Part shown: positions 15,912 to 25,670 of the stretch, one piece after another | How positions within the stretch are numbered: the stretch's first letter is position 1 | Layout: the number at the start of each line of letters is the position of its first letter | Assembly (NCBI GenBank): GCA_004296455.1 | Contig: AP018280.1 | Span: 1,674,001-1,738,000, forward strand | DNA: 64,000 nucleotides | From: Calothrix sp. NIES-4101 | GTDB taxonomy: Bacteria > Cyanobacteriota > Cyanobacteriia > Cyanobacteriales > Nostocaceae | Direction of reading: 5' to 3' | Position numbers and translations under genes: made by a program | Notes under the pieces: model-generated | What the model was told of the DNA's origin: nothing | The model's database searches: none | What the model saw: only the letters and a program-made list of their open reading frames with translations

Positions 15912-17918
15912 ATGACAATCGAAGAAGTCATATTGCTACTCAAAGCTAGCCTTCCGAATACTTTAACTCCCCTTCAAGAGTTAGTTTTACGATCTTCATG
16001 GGAGGGTAAAACTTATACAAATATAGCTTTAGAAGCTCATTACGGTGAAGAAAGAGTTAGAAAAGTTGCTTCAAATCTATGGCAATTTATGAGTGATTTT
16101 TGGCAGGAGCCAATCCAGAAATCCAATTTCCGCTATGTTCTCGAATCACGGAGCTTAAATAGAAGGCAGTATCAGTTGATTAAAGAGTTTAATCGAGTTA
16201 CTAATACGGTTTCATTAGAATTCCCTAGTGGCCCCGTATCAAATGATTCAAGATTTTATGTATATCGTCCGCCAATCGAGGGACTTGCTTGCAGCGAGAT
16301 TACGGAGTTAGGAGGTGCTGTTTGTATAAAATCGCCCAGAAAAACCGGGAAAAGCTCCTTACTTTTGAAGATTTTGGCACATGGGAATAATTTAGGTTAC
16401 AGAACCGTAAGTTTGGATTTTCAGCAAGTAGATATCTCTATTTTTACTAATGCCAATACAGATAAATTTTTGCGTTGGTTTTGTGCTAACGTTAGTCGCG
16501 AGTTGGGTTTGGAGGCAAGACTTAACGATTATTGGGATGAAGATATGGGCAGCAAAGTTAGTTGTCTGATTTATTTTCAGGATTATTTACTGACATCGTT
16601 AGCAAATCCGTTAGTTTTAGCGTTAAATGAAATCGACGTAGTTTTAGAGCATCCAGAAATTGCGAGGGATTTTTTGACGCTGTTGCGTTCATGGTATGAG
16701 CAGGCAAAGTATTTGGAAATTTGGCAAAAGCTTAGGTTGGTAATGACTTATTCGAGTGAGATGTTGGTGCCTTCACGGGTGACACATTCACCATTTAGTA
16801 TTGGTTTACCAATTAAGTTATTACCGTTTTCTCAGGAACAAGTAGAGGATTTAGCCCAGCGACATGGTTTAGATTGGCATGATGGGGATGAAGCCGATCG
16901 CTTAATGGCTATGGTGGGAGGACATCCTTACTTAATTAGACTAGCGCTGTACTATCTAGTTAGCAAAGGGGGATTACAAGGTGATTTGGAGCAACTATTG
17001 CAACAGGCACCTACGGAATCTGGGGTTTTTGATGAGTATTTACGAGAATATGTTGTGCTTTTGCGTGGAGAACCTGAACTTGCAGCAGCTTTTTATGAAG
17101 TGATTACCGCCGATACTCCAGTAAAACTGGAAATACCGATAGCGCATCGTCTACAGAGTTTAGGGTTGGTGAATTTAGAAGCTGATTATGTTTACCCTGC
17201 TTGTGAGTTGTTTCGACTTTATTTCCGTGAACAGTTGAATTATGGAGAATACGCTAGTCATGCTCGTATGGAAGAACTCCAACGCGAGAATCAGCGCTTG
17301 CGGGTGCGGACAACTTTAGATGAACTGACGCAACTGGCTAACCGTCGTTATTTCAATACCTATCTACAAATTGAGTGGCAACGTTATGCACGCGAGAATG
17401 TCGCCAGCTCGTTGGAGGAACAAATCCCTCTATCGTTGATTTTGTGTGACATTGATTACTTTAAGATTTATAACAAAACCTACGGTGATATTGCTGGTGA
17501 TGATTGTTTGCGAAAAATTGCTAAAACTATTCAGAAATGTTTAAATCAGCGATTTGGGGGTAGTTTTTATACTGCTAAAGGTAATTTGGATGCATCTAGT
17601 TCTGGGAGTATGGGAATGGAACATCAATCGGTACTGATTGCACGTTATAGTGGTGAACAGTTTGGCATCATTGTTCATGCTGATGCAAGTGTCGCAGTCA
17701 ACACAGCAGAAAGCCTTCGCGAAGCTGTCAAAGAACTGGCAATTTTATGTGATTATCCAGGAATTGGTGGACTTCCTGCGACTGTGTTAACTATTAGTAT
17801 TGGTGTTGCGAGTGTGATTCCCGATACTGATACTGAACCCGAGGCTATCATTATAGCAGCTGAAAAAGCCTTAAATTTAGCGAAACGTCGAGGACGCGAT
17901 CGGGTTGTATTGGGTTAG
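15912..17918 (+). CDS. AAA-type ATPase fused to a degenerate GGDEF domain
   Basis: A 668-residue fusion. The N-terminus (about 1-65) is a helix-turn-helix-like domain (LTPLQELVLRSSWEGKTYT) typical of cyanobacterial ATPase regulators. A STAND/AAA_35-type ATPase follows, with Walker A KSPRKTGKSSLL (about 140-151) and Walker B LVLALNEIDVVL. A short coiled coil leads into GGDEF (about 470-668). DELTQLANRRYF and the metal site DIDYFK are kept. The signature is SGEQF (580-584) instead of GG(D/E)EF, and an insertion of about 25 residues (near 545-570) precedes it. Diguanylate cyclase activity is therefore doubtful. It may be a c-di-GMP or nucleotide-linked switch. Confidence 0.85.
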   Translation: MTIEEVILLLKASLPNTLTPLQELVLRSSWEGKTYTNIALEAHYGEERVRKVASNLWQFMSDFWQEPIQKSNFRYVLESRSLNRRQYQLIKEFNRVTNTVSLEFPSGPVSNDSRFYVYRPPIEGLACSEITELGGAVCIKSPRKTGKSSLLLKILAHGNNLGYRTVSLDFQQVDISIFTNANTDKFLRWFCANVSRELGLEARLNDYWDEDMGSKVSCLIYFQDYLLTSLANPLVLALNEIDVVLEHPEIARDFLTLLRSWYEQAKYLEIWQKLRLVMTYSSEMLVPSRVTHSPFSIGLPIKLLPFSQEQVEDLAQRHGLDWHDGDEADRLMAMVGGHPYLIRLALYYLVSKGGLQGDLEQLLQQAPTESGVFDEYLREYVVLLRGEPELAAAFYEVITADTPVKLEIPIAHRLQSLGLVNLEADYVYPACELFRLYFREQLNYGEYASHARMEELQRENQRLRVRTTLDELTQLANRRYFNTYLQIEWQRYARENVASSLEEQIPLSLILCDIDYFKIYNKTYGDIAGDDCLRKIAKTIQKCLNQRFGGSFYTAKGNLDASSSGSMGMEHQSVLIARYSGEQFGIIVHADASVAVNTAESLREAVKELAILCDYPGIGGLPATVLTISIGVASVIPDTDTEPEAIIIAAEKALNLAKRRGRDRVVLG

Positions 17919-18271
17919 GGATGAAGCAACTTTTTGATTGCCGCATTCTGCTTGTATATTTACCTGTTTTTTGGAACACTAGCTTAGAGAAACATCAGTG
18001 GTGCGGAAAATTAAATCTTTATTTTTCCAGAAGGTAGGAAATTCAATAATCAGTAGCAATTATTACAGATGTAAGTCAAGTATCTGTATTGACTATATGA
18101 GTACAGCATCATGTCAATTAAAGTAACTATTTCTGTTACTTGCTTTTGCTTGAAAGCCTTGCGGTTAAAAAAATATTCATCTTGTCTGCTGTGTACTTGT
18201 ATGAATTTAATTGTTTCTTTTTTTTGATTACCTGCTGAACTTAAATTTTGCAGAATTATTATCGTACCACA

Positions 18272-20641
18272 ATGAAATACCAGGTACTGGATCGTATTTT
18301 TAATAAACATCATACATCGCGTAAATTTGAGCGTTTAGAGATTGATGTAAATTTTCAGATTATTGATACTTCGGAACAAGTAGAGCGATTTGCGGATAAT
18401 CCGATGGAAGTGATGTTAGGAAAAGATATCCGCTTAGGTTTTCCAGAGTTTATTGGTTTAGAAGATGTTTTGATTTCCATCTTAGAAGGAAATCAAGATT
18501 TATTTGAATTGGAGGGAATCCGACGCTGTTTAGATAATAAAGATGATTTATATATTGATGTATATATTTTGAGGGAAACTAGTCACGACGAAAAAGAAAA
18601 TCGGCTGATTATTTTGTTAGAAGACGTGACAGATATCATGCTCATCAAGCAAAAAATTTCGCAAAAATCCCATGAGACAAATCTGCTTTCGAGTGTTTTG
18701 GGTTCATATAAAAATTATATGGATAAAGTTATCACTTCAATGGCAGATGCGTTGATAGTGACGACAAAATCTGGAGAGATTAAGAAAGTTAATCGGGCGA
18801 CGCTGGAGTTATTTGGTTATAGCGAAGAAGAATTAATTAATCAGCCTATTTCTATAATTATTGATGACAATCAACTTTTGCAAAAAGCCATTCAAAAATA
18901 CACTGCTTTTCACAAATATTTCCAAAACGCAGAAGTTGTTTGTCGCACTAAAACCAAAGAGAAAGTTCTCGTTGCCTTTTCTTGTTCAGTTATTCAGAAA
19001 AAAGTCGAAGGTTTAGAAGATATTGTTTATATTGGGCGGGATGTCACAGCACGGAAACTCAGGCAACAGAGACATTCGGCTCAATATACAATTACCAGAA
19101 TTCTATCAGAAGCAACTAGTATAAAATTGGCAATGCCAGAAATTTTACGGATTATTTGTGAAAGTTTAGGATGGGATTTAGGAGAATTGTGGACATCACA
19201 TGAATATATTCCCAAATCAGGATTACAAACTCACAATCATCCCATCCTTCGCTGTGTAGAAATTTGGTCTGCACGTACCGTTTCGGTGCGAGAATTTAAG
19301 TTAGTGACTTGGAAAAGTATATATCGTGCTGGTACGGGTTTACCAGGTAGAATTTGGACAATGGGTACGCCAATATGGGTAAGGGATATCACAAATGATG
19401 TGGATGAGCGATCGCAATTTGCAATTAAGGCAGGATTAAAGGCTGCTTTCGGCTTTCCAATTTTAGACGATCGCCATACTTTTGGAGTCATGATTTTTTT
19501 TAGCCGGGAAGTACAACCTCCAGACATAGAATTACTACAAATGATGGTTTCTATTGGTAGCCAAATCGCAGAATTTATCAAACGAAAACATGCAGAGGAA
19601 GCGCTATTAGAAAGTGAAGAAAGATATCGTGATTTGTTTGAAAATGCGAATGATTTAATTCAATCAGTAAATACCTATGGAGAAATTATCTATGTAAATC
19701 GCGCTTGGCGGGAAACATTAGGATATAGCGAAAATGAGATTACAAATATGAATCTTTTTGATATTATCCCTAGTGATTATCAAAAACATTGTCGCCAGAT
19801 ATTTTCTCGGGTTATCGCTGGTAAAAATTTTGAATCCCTTCAAACGGCTTTTTTAACTAAAAATGGTGATAAAATTATTTTAGAAGGTAATATAAACTGT
19901 AAGTTTGCGGATGGAAGACCCGTAGCTACACGCGGCATTTTTCGCAACATCACTCAACGTATTACAGTGGAAAATGCACTTCGGGAACAACAAGAACAAA
20001 CCGAACGTTTGCTACTGAATATTTTGCCCGAAACTATTGCCAATCGGCTCAAAACTCAACCTGGGAACATTGCCGAAGACTTTGCTAATGTATCAGTTCT
20101 ATTTGCTGATATTGTGGGATTTACAGAGATATCATCCCAATTAGGAGCGATTCAACTCGTACAACTACTTAATAAAATTTTCTCAGCCTTTGACCGATTA
20201 TGCGATCGCTATGGGTTGGAAAAGATTAAAACGATTGGTGATGCCTATATGGTAGTAGGTGGTTTACCTAATCGTAGCTCCCGCCATGCCCAGGCAATTG
20301 CAAATATGGCAATCGATATGCAAAATGCGATCGCCTGTTTCAACATAGAAAACCAACAAAATTTTAACATCCGCATTGGTATTCATAGCGGGCCTGTGGT
20401 TGCTGGTGTGATTGGGATTAAAAAGTTTACCTATGACCTCTGGGGAGATACGGTGAACATTGCCAGTAGAATGGAGTCCCACGGATTAGTTGGTCAAATC
20501 CAGGCATCGCAAGATACATATAATCTCTTGTCTGATGAATTTACCTGGGAAAAACGCGGCGAAATTGAAGTTAAAGGTAAAGGGACAATGACGACTTATT
20601 TGTTAAAAGGGAGAGTTGCGAGTGGGGAAAGGGGAGAGTAG
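18272..20641 (+). CDS. class III adenylate cyclase with PAS and GAF domains
   Basis: About 789 residues. In order: an N-terminal PAS-like domain; a PAS domain (TSMADALIVTTKSGEIKKVN, ending IGRDVT); a GAF domain (about 270-435); another PAS (YRDLFENANDLIQSVNTYGE); and a class III cyclase domain (about 590-785). The metal aspartates are in FADIVGFTE and IGDAYMVVGG. The base-selecting pair is Lys (KTIGDAY) and Asp (TYDLWGDTVN), which predicts ATP rather than GTP as substrate. The transition-state residues are in NIASRME. It should make cAMP in the cytoplasm. ATG 18272 is preferred to TTG 18248. A Crp-family regulator occurs at 52132 in this window, but no link is shown. Confidence 0.9.
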   Translation: MKYQVLDRIFNKHHTSRKFERLEIDVNFQIIDTSEQVERFADNPMEVMLGKDIRLGFPEFIGLEDVLISILEGNQDLFELEGIRRCLDNKDDLYIDVYILRETSHDEKENRLIILLEDVTDIMLIKQKISQKSHETNLLSSVLGSYKNYMDKVITSMADALIVTTKSGEIKKVNRATLELFGYSEEELINQPISIIIDDNQLLQKAIQKYTAFHKYFQNAEVVCRTKTKEKVLVAFSCSVIQKKVEGLEDIVYIGRDVTARKLRQQRHSAQYTITRILSEATSIKLAMPEILRIICESLGWDLGELWTSHEYIPKSGLQTHNHPILRCVEIWSARTVSVREFKLVTWKSIYRAGTGLPGRIWTMGTPIWVRDITNDVDERSQFAIKAGLKAAFGFPILDDRHTFGVMIFFSREVQPPDIELLQMMVSIGSQIAEFIKRKHAEEALLESEERYRDLFENANDLIQSVNTYGEIIYVNRAWRETLGYSENEITNMNLFDIIPSDYQKHCRQIFSRVIAGKNFESLQTAFLTKNGDKIILEGNINCKFADGRPVATRGIFRNITQRITVENALREQQEQTERLLLNILPETIANRLKTQPGNIAEDFANVSVLFADIVGFTEISSQLGAIQLVQLLNKIFSAFDRLCDRYGLEKIKTIGDAYMVVGGLPNRSSRHAQAIANMAIDMQNAIACFNIENQQNFNIRIGIHSGPVVAGVIGIKKFTYDLWGDTVNIASRMESHGLVGQIQASQDTYNLLSDEFTWEKRGEIEVKGKGTMTTYLLKGRVASGERGE

Positions 20642-20669
20642 AGACTCCCCATGCCTCTATCTTCGATTC

Positions 20670-22163
20670 CTAACCAATGCCTAATTTTCCAGCTAAGGCG
20701 GGGGTTAGGGGTATTAGCGTTGCTACCATTAAGAATAATGCCAACAAACCTAAAGCTGCGCGGGCATCATCAGGTTCGCTAATCTCATTCAAGCTAGGAC
20801 GCTCCAAATCCCTTTGCAAAAAGAATATCGCGATCGCCCAATACATTGCTAGAGGATTTCCCAAAGCAACTATCAACAATACCAGTAAGGTTGCGAAGGT
20901 GGTTCTACTAGCTATTTTACGTCCGTAAATTGCCTGAACAATACGTCCTCCATCCAATTGTCCTGCGGGCATTAAATTTAGGGCAGTGACAACTAAACCT
21001 AACCAACCAATCGCCACTAGCGGATGTATGCTAACTACCGATGCTTGTAAAGCGGAACCTAAAATCACTTTTGCCAAACTGCCAACTAAAATTGAACCTT
21101 GGAAAAACTGACTAGGTAACTGGAACACACCAGCTTGTGGTGATAGCAATAACCCGACTACCAACATGATTAAAGAAACAATTCCCCCTGCGGCTGGGCC
21201 TGCCAAGGATATATCAAATAATACACTCCGATTTAGTAGTACTGATTCAAATCGGGTAATTGCTCCAAAAGAACCAATCTGCACAGCTGGTATAAAGAAA
21301 GGAAAACTCAAGCGAACTTGATAACGACGAGCAACCGCCCAATGACCGATTTCGTGAGCTAAGAGGATACTAAATATACCAATTGCAATCGGTAGTGCTT
21401 GTTGATAGCGTGAAGGTTCGGCGAAAAAATCAAAGCCCAGTAATAAACCTGAGGCTTCCACACAGGTGGCGGCTGTGGCGATGAGTAGTATCCCAGCAAA
21501 TACCTTTTGTGGTAAGGTTGTCGCCAATGGGTCATTACGACTGGGGAGGACGATAACTACTGGTTTTCCTTCGCTACCCTCAACTAAAAACAAACGATAT
21601 TTATCACCTAAACGTTCGTGTAAACTTTCAGTTAAGCGGTTGTGTATGCTCTCTGCTTCTCCTCTAAGATTACCTTTGAAAATCGCACCTTCCTGGTAAG
21701 GTATGGTTTCCGTGGCAAAAAAAGTATCAATGCCAAAAATACCTTTGATTGCAGTCAAATCTGCATCGGGAATCGGAATCGGTTCCACTAAAACAGGGAT
21801 AACAGCAGGTGAGTTAGAGTTTTCTGTAGTATCTGTTGCGGATGGATTATTTTCCGACAATCTGGTGGCTGCTTTTTGGCGCAAAATTACATCTTGCCCA
21901 GCCGCACGTAGTTGTCTGCCCAGGTAAACGTACAGCCCTGCGGAAGCAACTAATAAAAACAGAATACCAACAATGTTTATATAAATCCCAGCTGCGAACA
22001 AGCCGAAGAATAACAGCCAGGGAGCCATTAATACAAGCGACTGCAACCAGGCTAAGATTCCTAGCTTACCAAAAGGTCTGGCGCGATAAAAGCCCCAACC
22101 CAAAATACCAACAGCGACAATCAAAACGATTGCGACTAAAGGAGTCTCTGACGTAGTAAACAT
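20670..22163 (-). CDS. site-2 protease family membrane metallopeptidase (M50)
   Basis: A 497-residue multi-pass membrane zinc protease related to plant EGY proteins. Two or three helices at the N-terminus are followed by a soluble region (about 110-215), then the catalytic membrane core. The zinc motif is HEIGH in ILLAHEIGHWAVARR, and the third ligand lies in LNLMPAGQLDGGRIVQAIYG. The family's conserved GSFGAITRFES block lies between them. Intramembrane proteolysis of a regulator or quality control is the expected role; the substrate is unknown. The ATG at 22163 is shared by no other gene. It converges with the cyclase gene. Confidence 0.88.
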   Translation of the reverse strand: MFTTSETPLVAIVLIVAVGILGWGFYRARPFGKLGILAWLQSLVLMAPWLLFFGLFAAGIYINIVGILFLLVASAGLYVYLGRQLRAAGQDVILRQKAATRLSENNPSATDTTENSNSPAVIPVLVEPIPIPDADLTAIKGIFGIDTFFATETIPYQEGAIFKGNLRGEAESIHNRLTESLHERLGDKYRLFLVEGSEGKPVVIVLPSRNDPLATTLPQKVFAGILLIATAATCVEASGLLLGFDFFAEPSRYQQALPIAIGIFSILLAHEIGHWAVARRYQVRLSFPFFIPAVQIGSFGAITRFESVLLNRSVLFDISLAGPAAGGIVSLIMLVVGLLLSPQAGVFQLPSQFFQGSILVGSLAKVILGSALQASVVSIHPLVAIGWLGLVVTALNLMPAGQLDGGRIVQAIYGRKIASRTTFATLLVLLIVALGNPLAMYWAIAIFFLQRDLERPSLNEISEPDDARAALGLLALFLMVATLIPLTPALAGKLGIG

Positions 22164-22241
22164 CTTCCAAACCTTTGTTTTACAAGACTAAGCCTGAGTT
22201 AGTCATTTAATTAAAGACTATTAATTAATGTATGGCGAAAC

Positions 22242-22266
22242 GGGGAAAGGGGGAAGGGGGAGAGGG
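22242..22266 (+). other. G-quadruplex-forming motif
   Basis: Four G-runs (GGGG, GGGGG, GGGGG, GGG) separated by AAA, AA and AGA fit the G3+N1-7 rule. The motif lies between the divergent protease and TPR genes, about 65 bp upstream of the TPR start. Confidence 0.45.
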
Positions 22267-22329
22267 AGAAATCAGAATGAATCATCGCAATCGATAACTA
22301 ACCGCTAGAATTGAAAATGGTGTTTTCTA

Positions 22330-24183
22330 GTGGGTAACGTGTCTGATTCTCTGTCATTGCGTGATAAGTATCTTGCTCTCATCGATGAAATCGTGGCAGC
22401 TACACTTCAGGGTAAAATTAGTTCTGCCGAACAGGTATATCAAATGCTGCTCAAAGGCGTGACTGCCGATACGGGAGAAATTTTTGAGATGTTGTTGAGC
22501 GATCGCCTCAATTCGACTCAGCAACAGGTAAACTCAGAAAGGGATGAACTCAAACAAGCTAAGGCAACCCGTAGTCTGCGAGCGATTAAAACTATTCAAA
22601 CTCAATGGCTGCGGGCTGAGGAAGAAAATAAAACTAGAGGAGCCATTGCTGCGGCGATTAAGGAAATTACGACTTCGACTCCTGAAGAACAGCTAGGTGT
22701 ATTTTTGCGTGTTACTGACCAAAATCGCCAAAATCCTCTGAATTTACAACAAATTCAACAGCTAGCCAAATCTTTAAATCAGTACGCCCAAGCAGATTCT
22801 AGTTTACAGCAAATTGCTAATGGAGTCATCCGTGGTGCCGCGTCATGGCAGCGACTCCAAGAACACCTCGTCAGTTGGATGTATGAGCGTCAAGATGCGA
22901 TTGGATTTGGGGGAGTGACGGGGGATAGTGGTCCTTGGGCAACTTGGGCAAAACAAGTCAAAAGCGAATTTCCAGAAGCCCTGTTTCGGACTTTGGCGAG
23001 GGAGGAATCGGTGATTGAATTTGCCGAGAGACAGCGCAACTTCAATGTGGGTGATTGGGTAGAAATTGCGATAATTTTGCAATATATCCAACGAGGTTTA
23101 GTGAATTGGTTTGACCAACAACCCTACAATATCAAGGCTGGTTCCAAACTATCAATCTCCACCTTTTTGACATTTGCCGTCATTTGGAGCTACTTAGCAA
23201 TTGGATTGCGGGCGATCGCTAATATCTATGGTGATGCCTCTTCGCAGATAATGTTACAGATATTACGAACTTTTTCACAGAAGCAGTATTTTCCCTTGTA
23301 TGGGGGGCTATTTGCCTCATTCTCCGGTAGTTATCTGCGGAATGCACTGGACTATCTTGACGAACCATTACGTACAGCCGCAGGAACTCAAGAAAAAGCC
23401 AGAATTTTGACACTTTTAGGCTATTCACAACGAGCAATGGGACAATATGCCCGTGCCAAAGGATTTCACCAGCAAGCTTTGGAAATAGCCAGGAATGCGG
23501 GGGATAGAAGTTGCGAAATTGCTAACCTCAATCATCTCAGTCGCACCTGTGTGGAAGAGAGAGATTACAACGAAGCGATTGATTACAGCCAACGTGCTTT
23601 AATTTTAAGTCGCCAATCGGGAGATAAAACCGGGGAAGCAAATGCGCTGGTGAATTTAGGTTATAGCGAAGTTATGACGGCGCAGCAACGAGAAGATGCG
23701 GCAGCAGAAACCTATGAAATGGCGATTAATTACTTACAACAAGGTTTGAAATTATCAGAACAGTTGGGTGATATTCAAAGTAAAGCCTTGTGTTTGAGTA
23801 GTTTAGGGATTGCTTATCAAGTAGTCGGAGAATCATCAAAAGCAATTCAAAATTTAGAGAGTGCATTTAATACAGCACAGCTTTGTGGAGATCTATATTT
23901 GCAGGGTTTAAATTTAGCTAATTTAGCTGAAACAAATTATAGTCTGGCAAATTTTGAACGTGCGGTTTATACAGGTTGTTTAGGAATGTATTTACTCAAT
24001 CAAATTTCTTCCCGCGAATGGCGTAAACCCGCTAGTTTATTATCAATTTTAAAGGGGCAGTTAGGGGAAGAAAGATTTCAAACTGTATTACAATCTCATC
24101 GCCAAAAAATGATTGCTGTAATTGGGGTAGATGGATATGATTACATTCCGCAATTATTAGAGATATTTCGCAATGAAATGTAG
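22330..24183 (+). CDS. tetratricopeptide repeat protein
   Basis: A 617-residue protein with no signal peptide. The N-terminal half (about 1-330) is helical and matches a type seen with TPRs in cyanobacteria (LRDKYLALIDEIVAATLQGK); it contains a hydrophobic helix at about 270-290 (STFLTFAVIWSYLAIGLRAI). The C-terminal half holds at least five TPR units, such as ARILTLLGYSQRAMGQYARA and ANALVNLGYSEVM. It is probably a protein-protein scaffold. The frame starts with GTG at 22330; GTG at 22339 is possible. No enzyme motif is seen. Confidence 0.75.
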   Translation: MGNVSDSLSLRDKYLALIDEIVAATLQGKISSAEQVYQMLLKGVTADTGEIFEMLLSDRLNSTQQQVNSERDELKQAKATRSLRAIKTIQTQWLRAEEENKTRGAIAAAIKEITTSTPEEQLGVFLRVTDQNRQNPLNLQQIQQLAKSLNQYAQADSSLQQIANGVIRGAASWQRLQEHLVSWMYERQDAIGFGGVTGDSGPWATWAKQVKSEFPEALFRTLAREESVIEFAERQRNFNVGDWVEIAIILQYIQRGLVNWFDQQPYNIKAGSKLSISTFLTFAVIWSYLAIGLRAIANIYGDASSQIMLQILRTFSQKQYFPLYGGLFASFSGSYLRNALDYLDEPLRTAAGTQEKARILTLLGYSQRAMGQYARAKGFHQQALEIARNAGDRSCEIANLNHLSRTCVEERDYNEAIDYSQRALILSRQSGDKTGEANALVNLGYSEVMTAQQREDAAAETYEMAINYLQQGLKLSEQLGDIQSKALCLSSLGIAYQVVGESSKAIQNLESAFNTAQLCGDLYLQGLNLANLAETNYSLANFERAVYTGCLGMYLLNQISSREWRKPASLLSILKGQLGEERFQTVLQSHRQKMIAVIGVDGYDYIPQLLEIFRNEM

Positions 24184-24215
24184 TGACAATTAGGGAAAAT
24201 AATGATTAATGTATA

Positions 24216-24590
24216 TTATTTTAATGAGGCGATCGCATCAATTAACTGTTCGCGGGTATAGGGTTTTGTTAAATAAATATTCGCACCTTGTCGGATTCCC
24301 CAGAAACGGTCAATTTTTTGATTTTTAGATGTACAAATAATAATCAAAATATCTTTAGTCAATGGGTTTTTTCTTAACAGCAGACATAACTCAAATCCGC
24401 TCATTTCTGGCATGACTACATCAGTAATGACGATATCTGGTGTTTCCGCAAGTATAATTTTCACTGCATCTTTGGCATTACGAGCTTTGAATATCTCGTA
24501 GCCAGTTCCATCCAAATAATGACTCATTAACTCCAACTCACTGGGAGAATCTTCTACAATCGCAATTTTCCCTAACAAAATCGCACTCAT
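24216..24590 (-). CDS. CheY/PilH-type response regulator
   Basis: A 124-residue stand-alone receiver. The acidic pair is in AIVEDSPSE, the phospho-acceptor in IVITDVVMPE, the Ser/Thr in IIICTSKN and the Lys in YLTKPYT, so all switch residues are present. It has no output domain and must act by protein contact. It lies 63 bp downstream of a PatA-type regulator on the same strand. That order (PilG/PatA-like then PilH/CheY) starts the chemotaxis-like operons that control pili and gliding in cyanobacteria. CheW, MCP and CheA genes are not present here, so the pair is orphaned. Confidence 0.88.
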   Translation of the reverse strand: MSAILLGKIAIVEDSPSELELMSHYLDGTGYEIFKARNAKDAVKIILAETPDIVITDVVMPEMSGFELCLLLRKNPLTKDILIIICTSKNQKIDRFWGIRQGANIYLTKPYTREQLIDAIASLK

Positions 24591-24653
24591 TGTTTATTAA
24601 CCAAATGTAACCAGTATTTTCTGACTAATTGAGAACAGAATCATTATTGACAA

Positions 24654-25670
24654 TTAACTATCAACGTCTAAATGACTAAAAATAATTTTGAGTAAATCAG
24701 CTTGTGTAAATGGTTTAGTTAAATATCCCGAAGCTCTGACAATTTTAGCTTTGGCTTTGTCAATTAAGCTCGTTCTGGCTGTCACCATAATGACTGGAGT
24801 ATGTTGAAAGTAGGCATGTTTTCGCAGCAGAGAACATAATTCATAGCCATTTAAATTTGGCATTCCAATATCAAGTAGAATTAAATCAGGTTTCATCCGA
24901 ATCGTCTGCATTAAAGCTTTCAAGGGATCATTAATACCAATGACTTCAAAAAACTGATCATCTAAGAAATATTTAATTGCATTGATAATTGTCGGGCTAT
25001 CATCAATACACATCACCTTATAAATGCGTTGATTATTTGTTTTCTCTGATTGATGATTATTATTACCCTTATTTTTGACATCATACTCACTATATTGATG
25101 TGACTCTTCAGATTGATTTGGTTGCGTTCTGTAGTACTTTTTATTTTCAGTTCTGTTCTGACATTTTTCAACTAATGATTTTACTTCTAGATAACAAAAC
25201 TTTGGCATTTTGCTAATAAAGCTTTCGCCCGTAAATTCATAACTACCTTCCGTCAAATTTAAGAATGCTGCGATTACTTCTAGAGAAATTTCTTCTATAA
25301 TCATTCCCGCTTGTATGGGAGTAATATACTTTTGATTGACTAGCCAACAAATCGCTAAGTAATCTGGATTTTCAATTGCTTGATTGTCAATCGCAGTCTC
25401 AAATATTGTCCTTAATTTTTTGTATGTTTCTCGATTTAGAGTCGGAATTTCTTCACTAAACAACTTTAATTTCTTATATAGTAAATCAAATGCCCTTTCA
25501 GAATAATTGGCATATACTAGTTTCCCTTTTTCAAAATAAATTAGCCAAGATGTTGAAGCACTGAAAACTTGCAAGCAGCCAGTTTTTGGGGTACTTGTCA
25601 CCTGATTTAAAATAAATAATGGCTGTATTTTCTGAAAAAATCTATATCTGCCAATTGGAAGTATTTGCAT
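24654..25670 (-). CDS. PatA-type response regulator (PATAN-REC)
   Basis: A 338-residue protein with an N-terminal DUF4388/PATAN domain (about 1-170; TPKTGCLQVFSASTSWLIYF, GKLVYANYS). A polar, Asn/Gln-rich linker follows (about 175-210), then a C-terminal receiver with MCIDDSP, phospho-acceptor in LILLDIGMPN, Thr in MVTART and Lys in YLTKPF. PatA in Anabaena controls heterocyst pattern; close relatives are the PilG-like first genes of taxis operons. Pairing with the CheY gene downstream favours the PilG-like role. The ATG at 25670 fits. About 760 bp of AT-rich DNA upstream contains no convincing gene. Confidence 0.85.
   Translation of the reverse strand: MQILPIGRYRFFQKIQPLFILNQVTSTPKTGCLQVFSASTSWLIYFEKGKLVYANYSERAFDLLYKKLKLFSEEIPTLNRETYKKLRTIFETAIDNQAIENPDYLAICWLVNQKYITPIQAGMIIEEISLEVIAAFLNLTEGSYEFTGESFISKMPKFCYLEVKSLVEKCQNRTENKKYYRTQPNQSEESHQYSEYDVKNKGNNNHQSEKTNNQRIYKVMCIDDSPTIINAIKYFLDDQFFEVIGINDPLKALMQTIRMKPDLILLDIGMPNLNGYELCSLLRKHAYFQHTPVIMVTARTSLIDKAKAKIVRASGYLTKPFTQADLLKIIFSHLDVDS

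Noticed and set aside
18050-18313. 87-codon minus-strand frame upstream of the cyclase
   Set aside because: It overlaps the cyclase start, has no ribosome-binding site and its sequence matches no family.
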